Part shown: piece after piece, positions 26,768-35,807 of the stretch
How the letters are laid out: each line of letters begins with the position of its first letter
Numbering within the stretch: position 1 is the stretch's first letter
Assembly: GCF_000953825.1 (NCBI RefSeq)
Contig: NZ_BBUL01000096.1
Coordinates: 62,001 to 126,000, forward strand
From: Cellvibrio sp. OA-2007
GTDB lineage: Bacteria > Pseudomonadota > Gammaproteobacteria > Pseudomonadales > Cellvibrionaceae
Reading direction: 5' to 3'
Length of the DNA: 64,000 bases
Position numbers and translations under genes: made by a program
Notes under the pieces: generated by a model
Database searches by the model: none
Told to the model about the DNA's origin: nothing
Seen by the model: only the letters and a program-made list of their open reading frames with translations

Positions 26768-28369
26768 ATGACCTCTGCTAGCAACCAAATGATCACTCGC
26801 TGCCCCAAATGCGGGACAGCTTTTCGTGTGACCCCCAGCCAGCTGCAATCCGCCAAGGGTGCGGTTCGCTGTGGCTCCTGCTTGCATGTCTTCAAGGCTC
26901 AGGAATATGTGGCTGCAACGCCGGCAAAAAATAACACTGCATCATCCCCCTCTAGCATTGCAACAGCAAAGCCCAGCGTCACCGCTGCAGCAACAAAAAC
27001 CGTACCCGCAAAAACACCACCAACTACAAAGGTGACAACACAAACTCAAACTCCTGCCAGCAAATCGGCCACTGCCACCGCGCAACCCGCGATATTAAGT
27101 GCAATCAAACCGCTACCCGTTGAGCCCCCCAAGGCATCTGTTACAGCCACGCCCGCAACAAAACCCGCAGCAGCTAAACCGGTCATGCGTACCATCAAAA
27201 AATCACCCCTTGATGAAACGGATGACCTGCTGATTAGCGACGACATGGATGATAGTAAAACCGACAACACAGACTACGAGTTTGATGGTTTTATCGATAT
27301 AGGCTCGACCCCCAAAGCAGAGGTGTCGCTGTTCGAGCGCAAAATTAGCAACAAAGACACAAGTGAAGATCCTGCCAGCGCAGCCGATGAATCCTGGGCG
27401 GAAATGCTAATCGATGATGAGGATGACACTCCCCAGCTCGGGCTGCTCAAACCCAAAACCGATGAGCAACTGGCAGATGACGCGCTATTTTCCAGCCATG
27501 CAGTCAATACCGAATCAGAACTAGATGCACCAGTCGCAGAATCACCTGCACCCGCTAAAGCCTCAACCCCAGGGCTCATCTTCAGCCTCGTAGGCGAGAA
27601 AGAAGAACAGATTGAGCCGCAGAGCAAGCCATCAACAAACGATGACTTTATCCTCAGCGACGAACTGGCAAATATCCCCAGTAATCAGGGCTTCAACCAA
27701 GCCAACACCACTGATATACCTGACCCCAGTATTTTTGAAACCCCGGATGACAACAGCAACGAGGATAGTGATACCCCCAAGCGCCAGGTCAAAACCCAGC
27801 CCAAAATCCGCGCTTACGATGGCTCTCGCACCGCACTGCTGATGAACATTATCCCGGCACCGATAGAATTTAATGCCAAACGCATGCGTCGCTGGTATCA
27901 GCGCAAACTCTGGCCAAGCCTCAGTGCGCTGGCGCTGGTTGCGTTACTAGTACAGGTAGGCTGGTTTAAGTTCGATTACTTCAGCAGAGTCGAGCCCTAT
28001 CGCACCGGCTATTTATTTCTCTGCCCCTATCTAGGCTGCGAGGTGCCAACACTGGTTGATACCAGCCGCATCATCGCATCCAATTTAGTAGTACGCGAAC
28101 ACCCAGAAGCCGAGGGCGCACTGGCGGTAGATGTAATGCTGATTAATGGCGCCCCCTTTGACCAGCCGTTTCCCGACCTGCTTCTGGTTTTTACCGACAT
28201 AGACAACAATCAGGTAGCGGCACGCCGTTTTATCCCCAAAGATTATCTGGGGGGCGAACTGGTTGGACGAGAACTTATGCCACAGAATCAAAAAGTTCAC
28301 ATCAGTCTGGATTTGGTTGATCCGGGCGCTGAAGCAGTGAATTACCACATTTCAATTCCACAACAATAA
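26768..28369 (+). CDS. Zinc-ribbon and DUF3426 domain membrane protein
   Basis: This 533-residue protein starts with an MJ0042-type zinc ribbon (Cys12/15 and Cys35/38). It continues with a long disordered Thr/Ala/Pro and acidic region (about 45-370), one membrane helix near 380-400, and a C-terminal DUF3426 domain outside the cytoplasm (residues about 400-533, with LGCEVP and VDVMLINGAPFDQPFPDL). It lies after prmA and before dusB-fis, its normal place in Pseudomonas relatives. Its function is not known; a regulatory or envelope role is only a guess. Confidence 0.88.
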   Translation: MTSASNQMITRCPKCGTAFRVTPSQLQSAKGAVRCGSCLHVFKAQEYVAATPAKNNTASSPSSIATAKPSVTAAATKTVPAKTPPTTKVTTQTQTPASKSATATAQPAILSAIKPLPVEPPKASVTATPATKPAAAKPVMRTIKKSPLDETDDLLISDDMDDSKTDNTDYEFDGFIDIGSTPKAEVSLFERKISNKDTSEDPASAADESWAEMLIDDEDDTPQLGLLKPKTDEQLADDALFSSHAVNTESELDAPVAESPAPAKASTPGLIFSLVGEKEEQIEPQSKPSTNDDFILSDELANIPSNQGFNQANTTDIPDPSIFETPDDNSNEDSDTPKRQVKTQPKIRAYDGSRTALLMNIIPAPIEFNAKRMRRWYQRKLWPSLSALALVALLVQVGWFKFDYFSRVEPYRTGYLFLCPYLGCEVPTLVDTSRIIASNLVVREHPEAEGALAVDVMLINGAPFDQPFPDLLLVFTDIDNNQVAARRFIPKDYLGGELVGRELMPQNQKVHISLDLVDPGAEAVNYHISIPQQ

Positions 28370-28474
28370 GAGTGGCGCCAGTAGCAGTCGCGCCAATCCA
28401 CAATAGCGACTAAACTTAGCCTCATAGACAACAATGACAGGGCTATCTGCTTCTGCATAAGCGCGGATCGGAAT

Positions 28475-29404
28475 ATGAAACCCGAACTTATCGGCACTCA
28501 GTTTTTGATATCAATTAAAGACGCACATAAGCTTTATCTATGTCCGCTCCTGCTGTGCTTACTCTTTCCTATCGCAATCGTAAAAGCCAATACGCAGCCA
28601 TTAATCATTACCCACAAGCTGCCCGAACTAAATAGCGACGAACGCGTCCTTCACGAAGTTGAAGTGTTACAGCTGGCACTGGACAAAACTGTCGCCGAAT
28701 TTGGCCCCTACGAACTGCGCGGCATACCGCCGATGAACCGGGCTCGCACACTTGCAGCCATGAGCAACAATGTTTACCCCAATCTAATTTTGCAAATGAG
28801 CTATGAAGATGAATTAGCCGAGCAGGAAAGCTTGGCATTTATTCCTTTTCCACTTGACCGCGGTGCGCTCAGCTACCGCATTTGTTTTATGCGCGACGCG
28901 ATTAAACAGCCCATCGGCGAGATAACCAACATTACGCAATTAAAAGCCTACAGCTTTGGTGCAGGCATTGGCTGGGCTGACAGCAAAATTCTGCGCCACA
29001 ATAATCTGCAAGTGGTGGAAAGCGGCACCGTTATCAGTCTATTTCGCATGACCAAAGCGGGCAGAATTGACCTGTTTTGCCGCGGCCCCATGGAGTTTTT
29101 CTACGAGCAGCAAGACCTGAACAGCTTGGGGCTGGTGAGCGATACTCATCTCGCACTTTACTACCCATTACCTAAATTTTTCTTCGCCCACAAAAACAAT
29201 CAGGCAGCGCTTGATCGCGTGCAAAAAGGACTAGAGATCGCTTATCAAGATGGCTCCTTTAATCAACTCTGGAGCCGACGCCATATAAAATCGCTAAACC
29301 GCGCCCAACTTAAACAGCGCAATATCATCAAACTGGAAAACCCTCTAATCATGCACCTACCACGCAATTATGAAATGTACCTGTACGACCCACTTAGTCA
29401 GTAA
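28475..29404 (+). CDS. Periplasmic solute-binding-protein-like protein
   Basis: This 309-residue protein resembles the type 2 periplasmic binding fold (SBP_bac_3-like). After a hydrophobic export segment (about residues 20-38) come an N-terminal lobe and a region with QLKAYSFGAGIGWADSKIL. A second lobe ends in LEIAYQDGSFNQLWSR, a common SBP_bac_3 ending. The 19 residues before the hydrophobic segment are unusual for a signal peptide, so the true start could be internal, although no other ATG fits. No permease genes are nearby, suggesting a stand-alone sensor or enzyme-like member. The ligand is unknown. Confidence 0.65.
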   Translation: MKPELIGTQFLISIKDAHKLYLCPLLLCLLFPIAIVKANTQPLIITHKLPELNSDERVLHEVEVLQLALDKTVAEFGPYELRGIPPMNRARTLAAMSNNVYPNLILQMSYEDELAEQESLAFIPFPLDRGALSYRICFMRDAIKQPIGEITNITQLKAYSFGAGIGWADSKILRHNNLQVVESGTVISLFRMTKAGRIDLFCRGPMEFFYEQQDLNSLGLVSDTHLALYYPLPKFFFAHKNNQAALDRVQKGLEIAYQDGSFNQLWSRRHIKSLNRAQLKQRNIIKLENPLIMHLPRNYEMYLYDPLSQ

Positions 29405-29524
29405 GCCACCGGTGACCTGCCCCAATTCACATTTTTTTGCAACCAAAAACAACTAAAAAACCCATTTTTATCGCTCAAAAAAACGCCATTTTTTATGCTT
29501 TTTGCGTTCCAAACCCCAGCCCAA

Positions 29525-29649
29525 ACGGGTATTATGGCGACCCTTTTACGCAGGGCCCTGTACAAATTTGATACAGGGGAAGCTCAGGTGAATCCGGCAC
29601 TGTCGGCGCAACCCCAACTACAACGATTCACTCACTACAAGCCAACCAC
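29525..29649 (+). promoter_or_regulatory. Structured leader of dusB-fis, weakly cobalamin-riboswitch-like
   Basis: CCCTGTA (29556-29562) and TACAGGG (29572-29578) form a perfect hairpin. It is followed by GGGGAA, GGTGAATCC (29588-29596) and CTGTC-N2-CGCAAC, an order that recalls the conserved core of cobalamin riboswitches. The GGTG-AATCC loop is two bases shorter than typical and the P5 stem pairs poorly. No clear terminal B12 box is seen. It may be a divergent riboswitch or coincidence. Confidence 0.25.
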
Positions 29650-30639
29650 GTGTTTACTATCGGCTCCTTTTGTATCGACAGTCAGGTCATTCTCGCGCCT
29701 ATGGCAGGTGTGACTGATCGCCCCTTTCGTCAATTGTGCCGCTCACTGGGTGCTGGGTTGGTGATATCGGAAATGCTCACCGCTGACTCCACCTTATGGA
29801 GCAGCCGCAAGAGCAGCCTGCGAATGGATCACACGGGTGAAGCCGAGCCCATCGCCGTGCAAATTGCCGGAGGTGATCCGGAAATGATGGCCGAGGCCGC
29901 GCGCCTCAATGCGGCCAATGGCGCCCAGATTATTGATATCAATATGGGCTGCCCCGCTAAAAAAGTATGTAAAAAAGCCGCCGGATCTGCGCTCTTAAAA
30001 GACGAGCAACTGGTCGCTAATATTTTGCAAGCCGTAGTCAGTGCAGTGGATATACCCGTCACACTGAAATTTCGCACTGGCTGGAGCAACGAAGAACGCA
30101 ATGCAGTGCGTATTGCACGCATCGCTGAAGATGCTGGCATACAAGCGCTGGCACTTCATGGCCGCACCCGCGCCGATGCTTTTTTGGGCGAAGCCGAATA
30201 TGACACTATCGCCAGTGTTGTAAATGCCGTGAAAATTCCGGTATTTGCCAATGGCGATATAGATTCACCGCAAAAAGCCAAAGCCGTGTTAGATCAGACA
30301 GGTGCCGCAGCGGTGATGATAGGACGGGCGGCTCAAGGTCGTCCCTGGATTTTCCGGGAAATTGCGCATTACCTGCGTACCGGTGAGCAATTACCCGAAC
30401 CGTCGCTGACCAAAGTCAGAGACATTTTATGTACCCATCTGCGTGAGCTATACCGTTTTTATGGTGAGTTTATGGGCCCGCGTATCGCTCGCAAACATGC
30501 GAGTTGGTATTTGCAAACGGTTCCTGGCAGCGAAGCATTTCGCAAAACCTTTAACGCTATAGATAATGCAGAAGAACAACAAACCAGCATTCAAAATTTC
30601 TTTGAACAGCTGCTTACGAAAGAGGAAAAAGCCGCATGA
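29650..30639 (+). CDS. dusB: tRNA-dihydrouridine synthase B
   Basis: DusB reduces uridine 17 (and sometimes other positions) of tRNA with FMN and NADPH. The 329-residue protein has LAPMAGVTDRPFRQLC near the N-terminus and NMGCPAKKVCKKAAGSALL with the catalytic Cys. HGRTRADAF and IGRAAQGRPWIF follow as FMN-binding stretches. Translation seems to begin at GTG (29650), which gives the conserved MFTIGSF start; no good ribosome binding site is visible. Its stop overlaps the fis start by four bases, the classic dusB-fis operon. Confidence 0.95.
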   Translation: MFTIGSFCIDSQVILAPMAGVTDRPFRQLCRSLGAGLVISEMLTADSTLWSSRKSSLRMDHTGEAEPIAVQIAGGDPEMMAEAARLNAANGAQIIDINMGCPAKKVCKKAAGSALLKDEQLVANILQAVVSAVDIPVTLKFRTGWSNEERNAVRIARIAEDAGIQALALHGRTRADAFLGEAEYDTIASVVNAVKIPVFANGDIDSPQKAKAVLDQTGAAAVMIGRAAQGRPWIFREIAHYLRTGEQLPEPSLTKVRDILCTHLRELYRFYGEFMGPRIARKHASWYLQTVPGSEAFRKTFNAIDNAEEQQTSIQNFFEQLLTKEEKAA

Positions 30640-30932
30640 ATACCGCAACTTTCTTTGCTGAATCAACTCCAGCACAAGCTGCAAACCCAAACCAACCAGT
30701 ACAAGCTCAATCGCTGCGCGGCTGTGTAGAGCAGGCAATGGAAAACTATTTCAAACACCTCGATGGTCAAGAGGTTAGCAACGTTTACGAAATGGTACAG
30801 GCTGAAGTAGAAGCGCCTATGCTTGAAATTGTATTGAAATATACCCGCCACAACCAAACCCGCGCTGCGCAAGTATTGGGTTTGAACCGTGGTACTCTGC
30901 GTAAAAAATTAAAGCAATACGGCCTGCTGTAA
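30636..30932 (+). CDS. fis: DNA-binding protein Fis
   Basis: Fis is an abundant nucleoid protein that bends DNA and stimulates rRNA transcription and recombination. The 98-residue protein has a C-terminal helix-turn-helix ([20 protein letters not shown]) and a central helical dimer region. The ATG at 30636 overlaps the dusB stop (ATGA), so it is translationally coupled. A clear terminator follows. Confidence 0.96.
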   Translation: MNTATFFAESTPAQAANPNQPVQAQSLRGCVEQAMENYFKHLDGQEVSNVYEMVQAEVEAPMLEIVLKYTRHNQTRAAQVLGLNRGTLRKKLKQYGLL

Positions 30933-30956
30933 TTTTCCCAGCGCCGCATGGCAATC

Positions 30957-30995
30957 AAAAAAGGGGTGGCAATTTATTTCCACCCCTTTTGCTTT
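30957..30995 (+). terminator. Intrinsic terminator after fis
   Basis: AAAAGGGGTGG (30959-30969) pairs perfectly with CCACCCCTTTT (30980-30990) around a 10-base loop, with a following T-rich stretch. Confidence 0.85.
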
Positions 30996-31032
30996 TCAAC
31001 AGTTTAATTTTTCACTTACATGGGAACTGAGT

Positions 31033-32613
31033 ATGTCTAACACTTCCGATCTTGTTGCAGTAAAACGCGCGTTAATCAGCGTGTCTGATAAAACCGGCAT
31101 TGTCGAATTTGCCCAAGCCCTGCACGCCCAAGGCGTAGAAATTTTATCAACCGGTGGCACGTTTAAATTACTTACCGACAACAAGATCCCTGCGATTGAA
31201 GTCTCTGACTACACCGGCTTCCCGGAAATGATGGATGGCCGCGTTAAAACTCTGCACCCAAAAGTACACGGCGGTATTTTAGGTCGTCGCGGTATAGATG
31301 AAGGTGTGATGTCGCAACACGGCATCAACGCGATTGATATGGTCGTGGTGAATTTGTACCCGTTTGAAAAAACCGTTGCCAACAAAGACTGCTCTTTGGA
31401 GGACGCCGTAGAAAATATCGATATCGGCGGCCCAACCATGGTACGCGCTGCCGCAAAAAATCATGCGCACGTTAATATCGTGGTTAACGCTGCTGACTAC
31501 GCCATTATTCTCACTGAGATGCAAACCAACAACGGCTGCACCTCACTGAAAACCCGTTTCAATTTGGCGATCAAAGCCTACGAGCACACCGCGGCTTACG
31601 ACGGCGCTATCGCCAATTATTTTGGCCGTTTAGTAGAAGGTGGCAGTGCCGATTTTCCGCGCACCTTCAACAGTCAATTTATCAAAGCGCAAGAAATGCG
31701 TTACGGTGAAAACCCGCACCAAAAAGCCGCTTTTTATGTGGAAAAAAATCCACAGGAAGCCAGCATCGCCACCGCCAAACAATTGCAAGGTAAAGAGCTG
31801 TCGTACAACAACGTTGCTGACACTGACGCAGCGCTAGAAACCGTTAAATGCTTCACCGAGCCAGCGTGTGTGATTGTGAAACACGCCAATCCTTGCGGTG
31901 TTGCTGTATCGTCTAACATTAAAGATGCTTACGACCTCGCCTACGCAACTGATACCGAATCTGCCTTCGGCGGTATTATTGCCTTCAACCGCGAGTTGGA
32001 TGCAGCGACTGCGCAAGCTATCGTTGAACGTCAATTTGTGGAAGTGATTATCGCCCCCAGTGTTTCTGCCGAAGCTGTTGAAGTCGTGAAAGCGAAACAA
32101 AATGTTCGCCTGCTTGCCTGCGGCGAGTGGGGTACTGAGCGCTTCGCCGGATTGGATTACAAACGCGTCAATGGCGGCTTGTTGGTACAAGATCGCGACA
32201 ACGGCATGATCACCGCTAGCGATTTGAAAATTGTGAGCAAGCGCATCCCTACCGAAGACGAACTGCGCGATATGTTGTTCGCGTGGAAAGTGGCGAAGTT
32301 CGTTAAATCCAATGCCATTGTTTACGCCAAGAACTCACAAACCATCGGTGTAGGTGCAGGCCAAATGAGCCGCGTAAATTCAGCGCGTATCGCTGCGATC
32401 AAAGCAGAACACGCCGGTTTACAAGTTGCTGGCTCAGTAATGGCCTCCGATGCCTTCTTTCCGTTCCGCGATGGTATCGACAATGCTGCGAAAGTGGGTA
32501 TTGCTGCAGTAATCCAACCCGGCGGCTCAATGCGCGACGAAGAAGTTATCGCCGCTGCCAACGAACACGGCATGGCGATGGTATTTACTGGTATGCGTCA
32601 CTTTAGACATTGA
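31033..32613 (+). CDS. purH: Bifunctional AICAR transformylase / IMP cyclohydrolase
   Basis: PurH carries out the last two steps of IMP synthesis. The 526-residue protein has the N-terminal cyclohydrolase domain ([39 protein letters not shown]). The C-terminal transformylase domain follows, with [26 protein letters not shown] and [12 protein letters not shown]. It sits between fis and purD; a repeat-like hairpin separates it from purD. Confidence 0.97.
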   Translation: MSNTSDLVAVKRALISVSDKTGIVEFAQALHAQGVEILSTGGTFKLLTDNKIPAIEVSDYTGFPEMMDGRVKTLHPKVHGGILGRRGIDEGVMSQHGINAIDMVVVNLYPFEKTVANKDCSLEDAVENIDIGGPTMVRAAAKNHAHVNIVVNAADYAIILTEMQTNNGCTSLKTRFNLAIKAYEHTAAYDGAIANYFGRLVEGGSADFPRTFNSQFIKAQEMRYGENPHQKAAFYVEKNPQEASIATAKQLQGKELSYNNVADTDAALETVKCFTEPACVIVKHANPCGVAVSSNIKDAYDLAYATDTESAFGGIIAFNRELDAATAQAIVERQFVEVIIAPSVSAEAVEVVKAKQNVRLLACGEWGTERFAGLDYKRVNGGLLVQDRDNGMITASDLKIVSKRIPTEDELRDMLFAWKVAKFVKSNAIVYAKNSQTIGVGAGQMSRVNSARIAAIKAEHAGLQVAGSVMASDAFFPFRDGIDNAAKVGIAAVIQPGGSMRDEEVIAAANEHGMAMVFTGMRHFRH

Positions 32614-32649
32614 TAAATCGCATCACTAATAATGTGTGATATTGCTTTT

Positions 32650-32732
32650 GTAGGTTGGCGGTGAGCTTGCGAACCCCAACATCGGTTACAGGTATATGGT
32701 CATGTTGGGGTTCGTCCCTCACCCCAACCTAC
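32650..32732. repeat. REP-like inverted repeat between purH and purD
   Basis: The outer arms GTAGGTTGG (32650-32658) and CCAACCTAC (32724-32732) are perfect complements. The inner arms GAACCCCAACAT (32671-32682) and ATGTTGGGGTTC (32702-32713) are also perfect. Only about 19 bases form the loop, so the whole element can fold into a long hairpin. The sequence type (GTAGGTTGGGGTGAG...GAACCCCAAC) resembles small dispersed repeats in gammaproteobacterial genomes. Confidence 0.75.
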
Positions 32733-32761
32733 ATGAACAACTCAAAAAAGATATTAATTTT

Positions 32762-34048
32762 ATGAACGTATTAATTATTGGCAGCGGCGGACGCGAACAT
32801 GCACTCGCGTGGAAAGCAGCACAAAGCGCGCAAGTTGAAAAAGTATTTGTTGCACCGGGTAATGCCGGTACAACGCTGGAAGAAAAACTGGAAAACGTTG
32901 CTATCGACGTTTTAAATTTTGAAGCACTGGCCAATTTTGCAGAAAACAATAACGTCGGTCTAACGATTGTTGGCCCGGAAGTTCCGTTGGTTGCGGGCGT
33001 AGTCAATTATTTTCAAGCGCGCAATTTATTGTGTTTTGGCCCAAGCAAAGGCGCCGCGCAATTAGAAGGCTCAAAAGCCTTCACCAAAGATTTTCTCGCG
33101 CGTCACAAAATCCCAACGGCGGATTACCAAAACTTTATTGAAGTGGAACCTGCTCTCGCTTATTTGCGCGAGAAAGGCGCACCGATTGTAATTAAGGCCG
33201 ATGGTCTTGCTGCGGGTAAAGGTGTAATCGTTGCTGAGACACTTGAACAAGCCGAAGACGCGGTGCGCGATATGTTATCGGGCAATGCGTTTGGCGATGC
33301 AGGCTGTCGCGTGGTGATTGAAGAATTTTTAGCAGGCGAAGAAGCCAGCTTTATTGTGATGGTTGACGGTAAAAATGTATTACCAATGGCGACCAGCCAA
33401 GATCACAAACGTGTTGGCGATGGCGATACAGGCCCGAACACCGGCGGCATGGGCGCCTACTCTCCTGCACCGGTAGTTACCCAAGCGGTACACGACCGGG
33501 TGATGCAAGAAATTATTTACCCCACCGTGAACGGCATGGCGGCAGAAGGTAATACTTACGTTGGCTTTTTGTACGCAGGTTTGATGATCGATGCAGCGGG
33601 CACACCCAAAGTGATCGAATACAACTGCCGCTTTGGCGACCCTGAAACCCAACCGATTATGTTGCGTTTGCAATCGGATTTGGTTGAACTGTGTTTGGCT
33701 GCACTCAAAGGTGATTTGGATAAAACCACTGCCGATTGGGATGCACGTGCATCAGTAGGTATTGTATTAGCAGCTGGCGGTTATCCAGACGCTTACGACA
33801 AAGGCGATATTATTTCTGGTTTACCCACCACTGAAATCGCGGGCGAAAAAGTTTTCCACGCGGGAACAACAGTAAAAGATGGCAATGCAGTTACCAATGG
33901 CGGCCGCGTACTCTGCTCAACCGCACTCGGTAATTCCGTATTGGAAGCGCAGCAACGCGCTTATAAACTCGCCGAACAAATTAGCTGGAAAGGCATGTTC
34001 TACCGCAAGGATATAGCCTATCGCGCGATTGCACGCGAACAAAAATAG
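32762..34048 (+). CDS. purD: Phosphoribosylamine-glycine ligase
   Basis: PurD makes glycinamide ribonucleotide, the second step of purine synthesis. The 428-residue ATP-grasp enzyme starts MNVLIIGSGGREHALAWK and has KADGLAAGKGVIVA, GDGDTGPNTGGMGAYSPAP and EYNCRFGDPETQ. I chose the ATG at 32762; an upstream start at 32696 lies within the repeat and adds 22 unrelated residues. The transcript ends at a UUCG-loop terminator shared with pilU. Confidence 0.97.
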   Translation: MNVLIIGSGGREHALAWKAAQSAQVEKVFVAPGNAGTTLEEKLENVAIDVLNFEALANFAENNNVGLTIVGPEVPLVAGVVNYFQARNLLCFGPSKGAAQLEGSKAFTKDFLARHKIPTADYQNFIEVEPALAYLREKGAPIVIKADGLAAGKGVIVAETLEQAEDAVRDMLSGNAFGDAGCRVVIEEFLAGEEASFIVMVDGKNVLPMATSQDHKRVGDGDTGPNTGGMGAYSPAPVVTQAVHDRVMQEIIYPTVNGMAAEGNTYVGFLYAGLMIDAAGTPKVIEYNCRFGDPETQPIMLRLQSDLVELCLAALKGDLDKTTADWDARASVGIVLAAGGYPDAYDKGDIISGLPTTEIAGEKVFHAGTTVKDGNAVTNGGRVLCSTALGNSVLEAQQRAYKLAEQISWKGMFYRKDIAYRAIAREQK

Positions 34049-34071
34049 TCAGTAATAGCCAACTGATTACC

Positions 34072-34105
34072 ATGTAAAAAGGAACCTTCGGGTTCCTTTT
34101 TACAT
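34072..34105. terminator. UUCG-tetraloop bidirectional terminator, purD/pilU
   Basis: ATGTAAAAAGGAACC (34072-34086) pairs perfectly with 34091-34105 around TTCG. The C(UUCG)G loop is exceptionally stable. The A- and T-rich arms serve both directions. The right arm overlaps the stop codon of the minus-strand pilU gene. Confidence 0.92.
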
Positions 34106-35284
34106 TGGCTCTTCTTCATCATCAATTTTTTGCAAACTCAATTCGCCAAAACTAGTCGGCGCCTTGGCCTGCGCTTGCGGTTCAGCCGCAGCAGTTTCTG
34201 CCTTGGGTACTGCAACACCATCAGTTGCCAGTTTTATTCGCAAGCGCAAATTATTGGGAGAATCCGCATTGGCAATCGCATCATCAAAACTCACCTTGCC
34301 TGCCATAAACAATTTAAAAATAGCGCCATCAAATGTCTGCATACCGAGATTTTCAGATTTTTCCATAATCTCTTTAATTTCGGTGAGCCGACTTTTTAAA
34401 ATTAATTCCTGAATTGTTTTAGTGCCCAATAGCACTTCAACCGCGGCGCAACGTTTTCCATCCACCGTGGGCAATAAACGTTGCGACACAAACGCGCGCA
34501 AATTTTGCGACAGTCCCATTAATAATTGCGGGCGGCGCTCTTCAGGGAATAAGTTGATAATGCGTTCCAGTGCCTGGTTGGAATTATTAGCGTGTAACGT
34601 AGAGATCGCTAAGTGCCCGGTCTCAGCAAACTCCAGCGCGTGCTCCATGGTTTCGCGGTCGCGAATCTCGCCGATTAAAATCACATCAGGCGCTTGGCGC
34701 AGAGTATTTTTTAATGCAGCTTTGTAACTGCGAGTGTCCACACCCACTTCGCGTTGGTTGATCACACTGCGCTTGTGTTTATGGACAAATTCAACCGGAT
34801 CTTCAATGGTAATAATATGACCGCCGCTGGATGAATTGCGATGATCAATCAACGCCGCCAAGGATGTAGATTTACCTGAGCCCGTGCCGCCGACAAATAA
34901 CACCAGTCCGCGTTTGGTCATGATCACATCTTTTAATACTTCCGGCAGACCCAGCGCATCAAACTGCGGAATATCGGTTTTGATATTGCGCGCGACTATC
35001 GCCACTTCATTGCGCTGTTTGAAAATATTAATGCGGAAACGCCCAACACCATGAATAGAAATCGCCAGATTCATTTCCAGCTCATGGGCAAAGGCTGCGC
35101 GCTGTTCCTCATCCATAATCGCATTGGCAATTGCTTCTATCTCCCCCGGCTTAAACGGCTCGGTGGCCAAGGGCTTCAATACACCTTGGAATTTGGCGCA
35201 GGGTGGCGCACCAGTACTCAAATACAAATCCGAGCCGTCTTTTTTGGCGAGAATATTTAAATATTGGTCGATTGGGGTTGCCAT
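34100..35284 (-). CDS. pilU: Type IV pilus retraction ATPase PilU
   Basis: PilU is a hexameric ATPase that helps PilT retract type IV pili during twitching motility and DNA uptake. The 394-residue protein has KKDGSDLYLSTGAPP near the N-terminus and Walker A VGGTGSGKSTS (about residues 130-140). The Asp box IITIEDPVEF, Walker B DVILIGEIRDRETM and the His box TGHLAISTLHANN follow. The ending SENLGMQTFDGAIFKL and ADSPNNLRLRIKL matches PilU more than PilT. pilT, normally adjacent, is not beside it here. Confidence 0.9.
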   Translation of the reverse strand: MATPIDQYLNILAKKDGSDLYLSTGAPPCAKFQGVLKPLATEPFKPGEIEAIANAIMDEEQRAAFAHELEMNLAISIHGVGRFRINIFKQRNEVAIVARNIKTDIPQFDALGLPEVLKDVIMTKRGLVLFVGGTGSGKSTSLAALIDHRNSSSGGHIITIEDPVEFVHKHKRSVINQREVGVDTRSYKAALKNTLRQAPDVILIGEIRDRETMEHALEFAETGHLAISTLHANNSNQALERIINLFPEERRPQLLMGLSQNLRAFVSQRLLPTVDGKRCAAVEVLLGTKTIQELILKSRLTEIKEIMEKSENLGMQTFDGAIFKLFMAGKVSFDDAIANADSPNNLRLRIKLATDGVAVPKAETAAAEPQAQAKAPTSFGELSLQKIDDEEEPM

Positions 35285-35355
35285 AGATTACTCCGCTACA
35301 TAAAAACAATAGGATGAGTATAGACAGGATTAATCTATGGGCAGGACAAGAAGGG

Positions 35356-35703
35356 TTAATCAACCGCCGCAACAAAGGCAATTTCCACCAACATCGCAGG
35401 GTCGAGCAATTCCACTTTGACGCAGGCACGGGAGGGAGCACAGCCTTCTGGCAGCCACTTCTCCCAAGCTTGATTCAATGAGGACACATTATCTTTGTGC
35501 GTGATATAAATAGTTGCAGAGAGCAAACGAGACTTGTCGCTGCCAATCGCAGCTAAGGTAATGTCTGTTTGTGCCAGAATTTGTGTGATCTGCTCATCCA
35601 TCGCACAATCTGTATTATTAGGGACTTCGACAAAATGGGCGGTGCCCTTGTACAGAGTGGCATCTGACCAGCGCGGCGTCGGATTCAAGCGTTGAATATT
35701 CAT
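35356..35703 (-). CDS. RidA family protein
   Basis: RidA-family proteins hydrolyse reactive enamine/imine intermediates from PLP enzymes, although many members have other or unknown roles. The 115-residue protein has the YKGTAHFVEVPNN start region. Its C-terminal motif APSRACVKVELLDPAMLVEIAFVA contains the conserved Arg expected to bind the substrate carboxylate, placing it in the family (the motif spans two strands). It lies 71 bases upstream of pilU on the same strand. The subgroup cannot be fixed. Confidence 0.85.
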   Translation of the reverse strand: MNIQRLNPTPRWSDATLYKGTAHFVEVPNNTDCAMDEQITQILAQTDITLAAIGSDKSRLLSATIYITHKDNVSSLNQAWEKWLPEGCAPSRACVKVELLDPAMLVEIAFVAAVD

Positions 35704-35807
35704 GCAGGGTTTCCAATAGGGTGTTTGAAATCAACTCGGGCGCCTATAATAACTGCCTTTTAAGCTCCGCCCAATTTTAATCACCTCTCAATAAAGCGAC
35801 TCGATTC

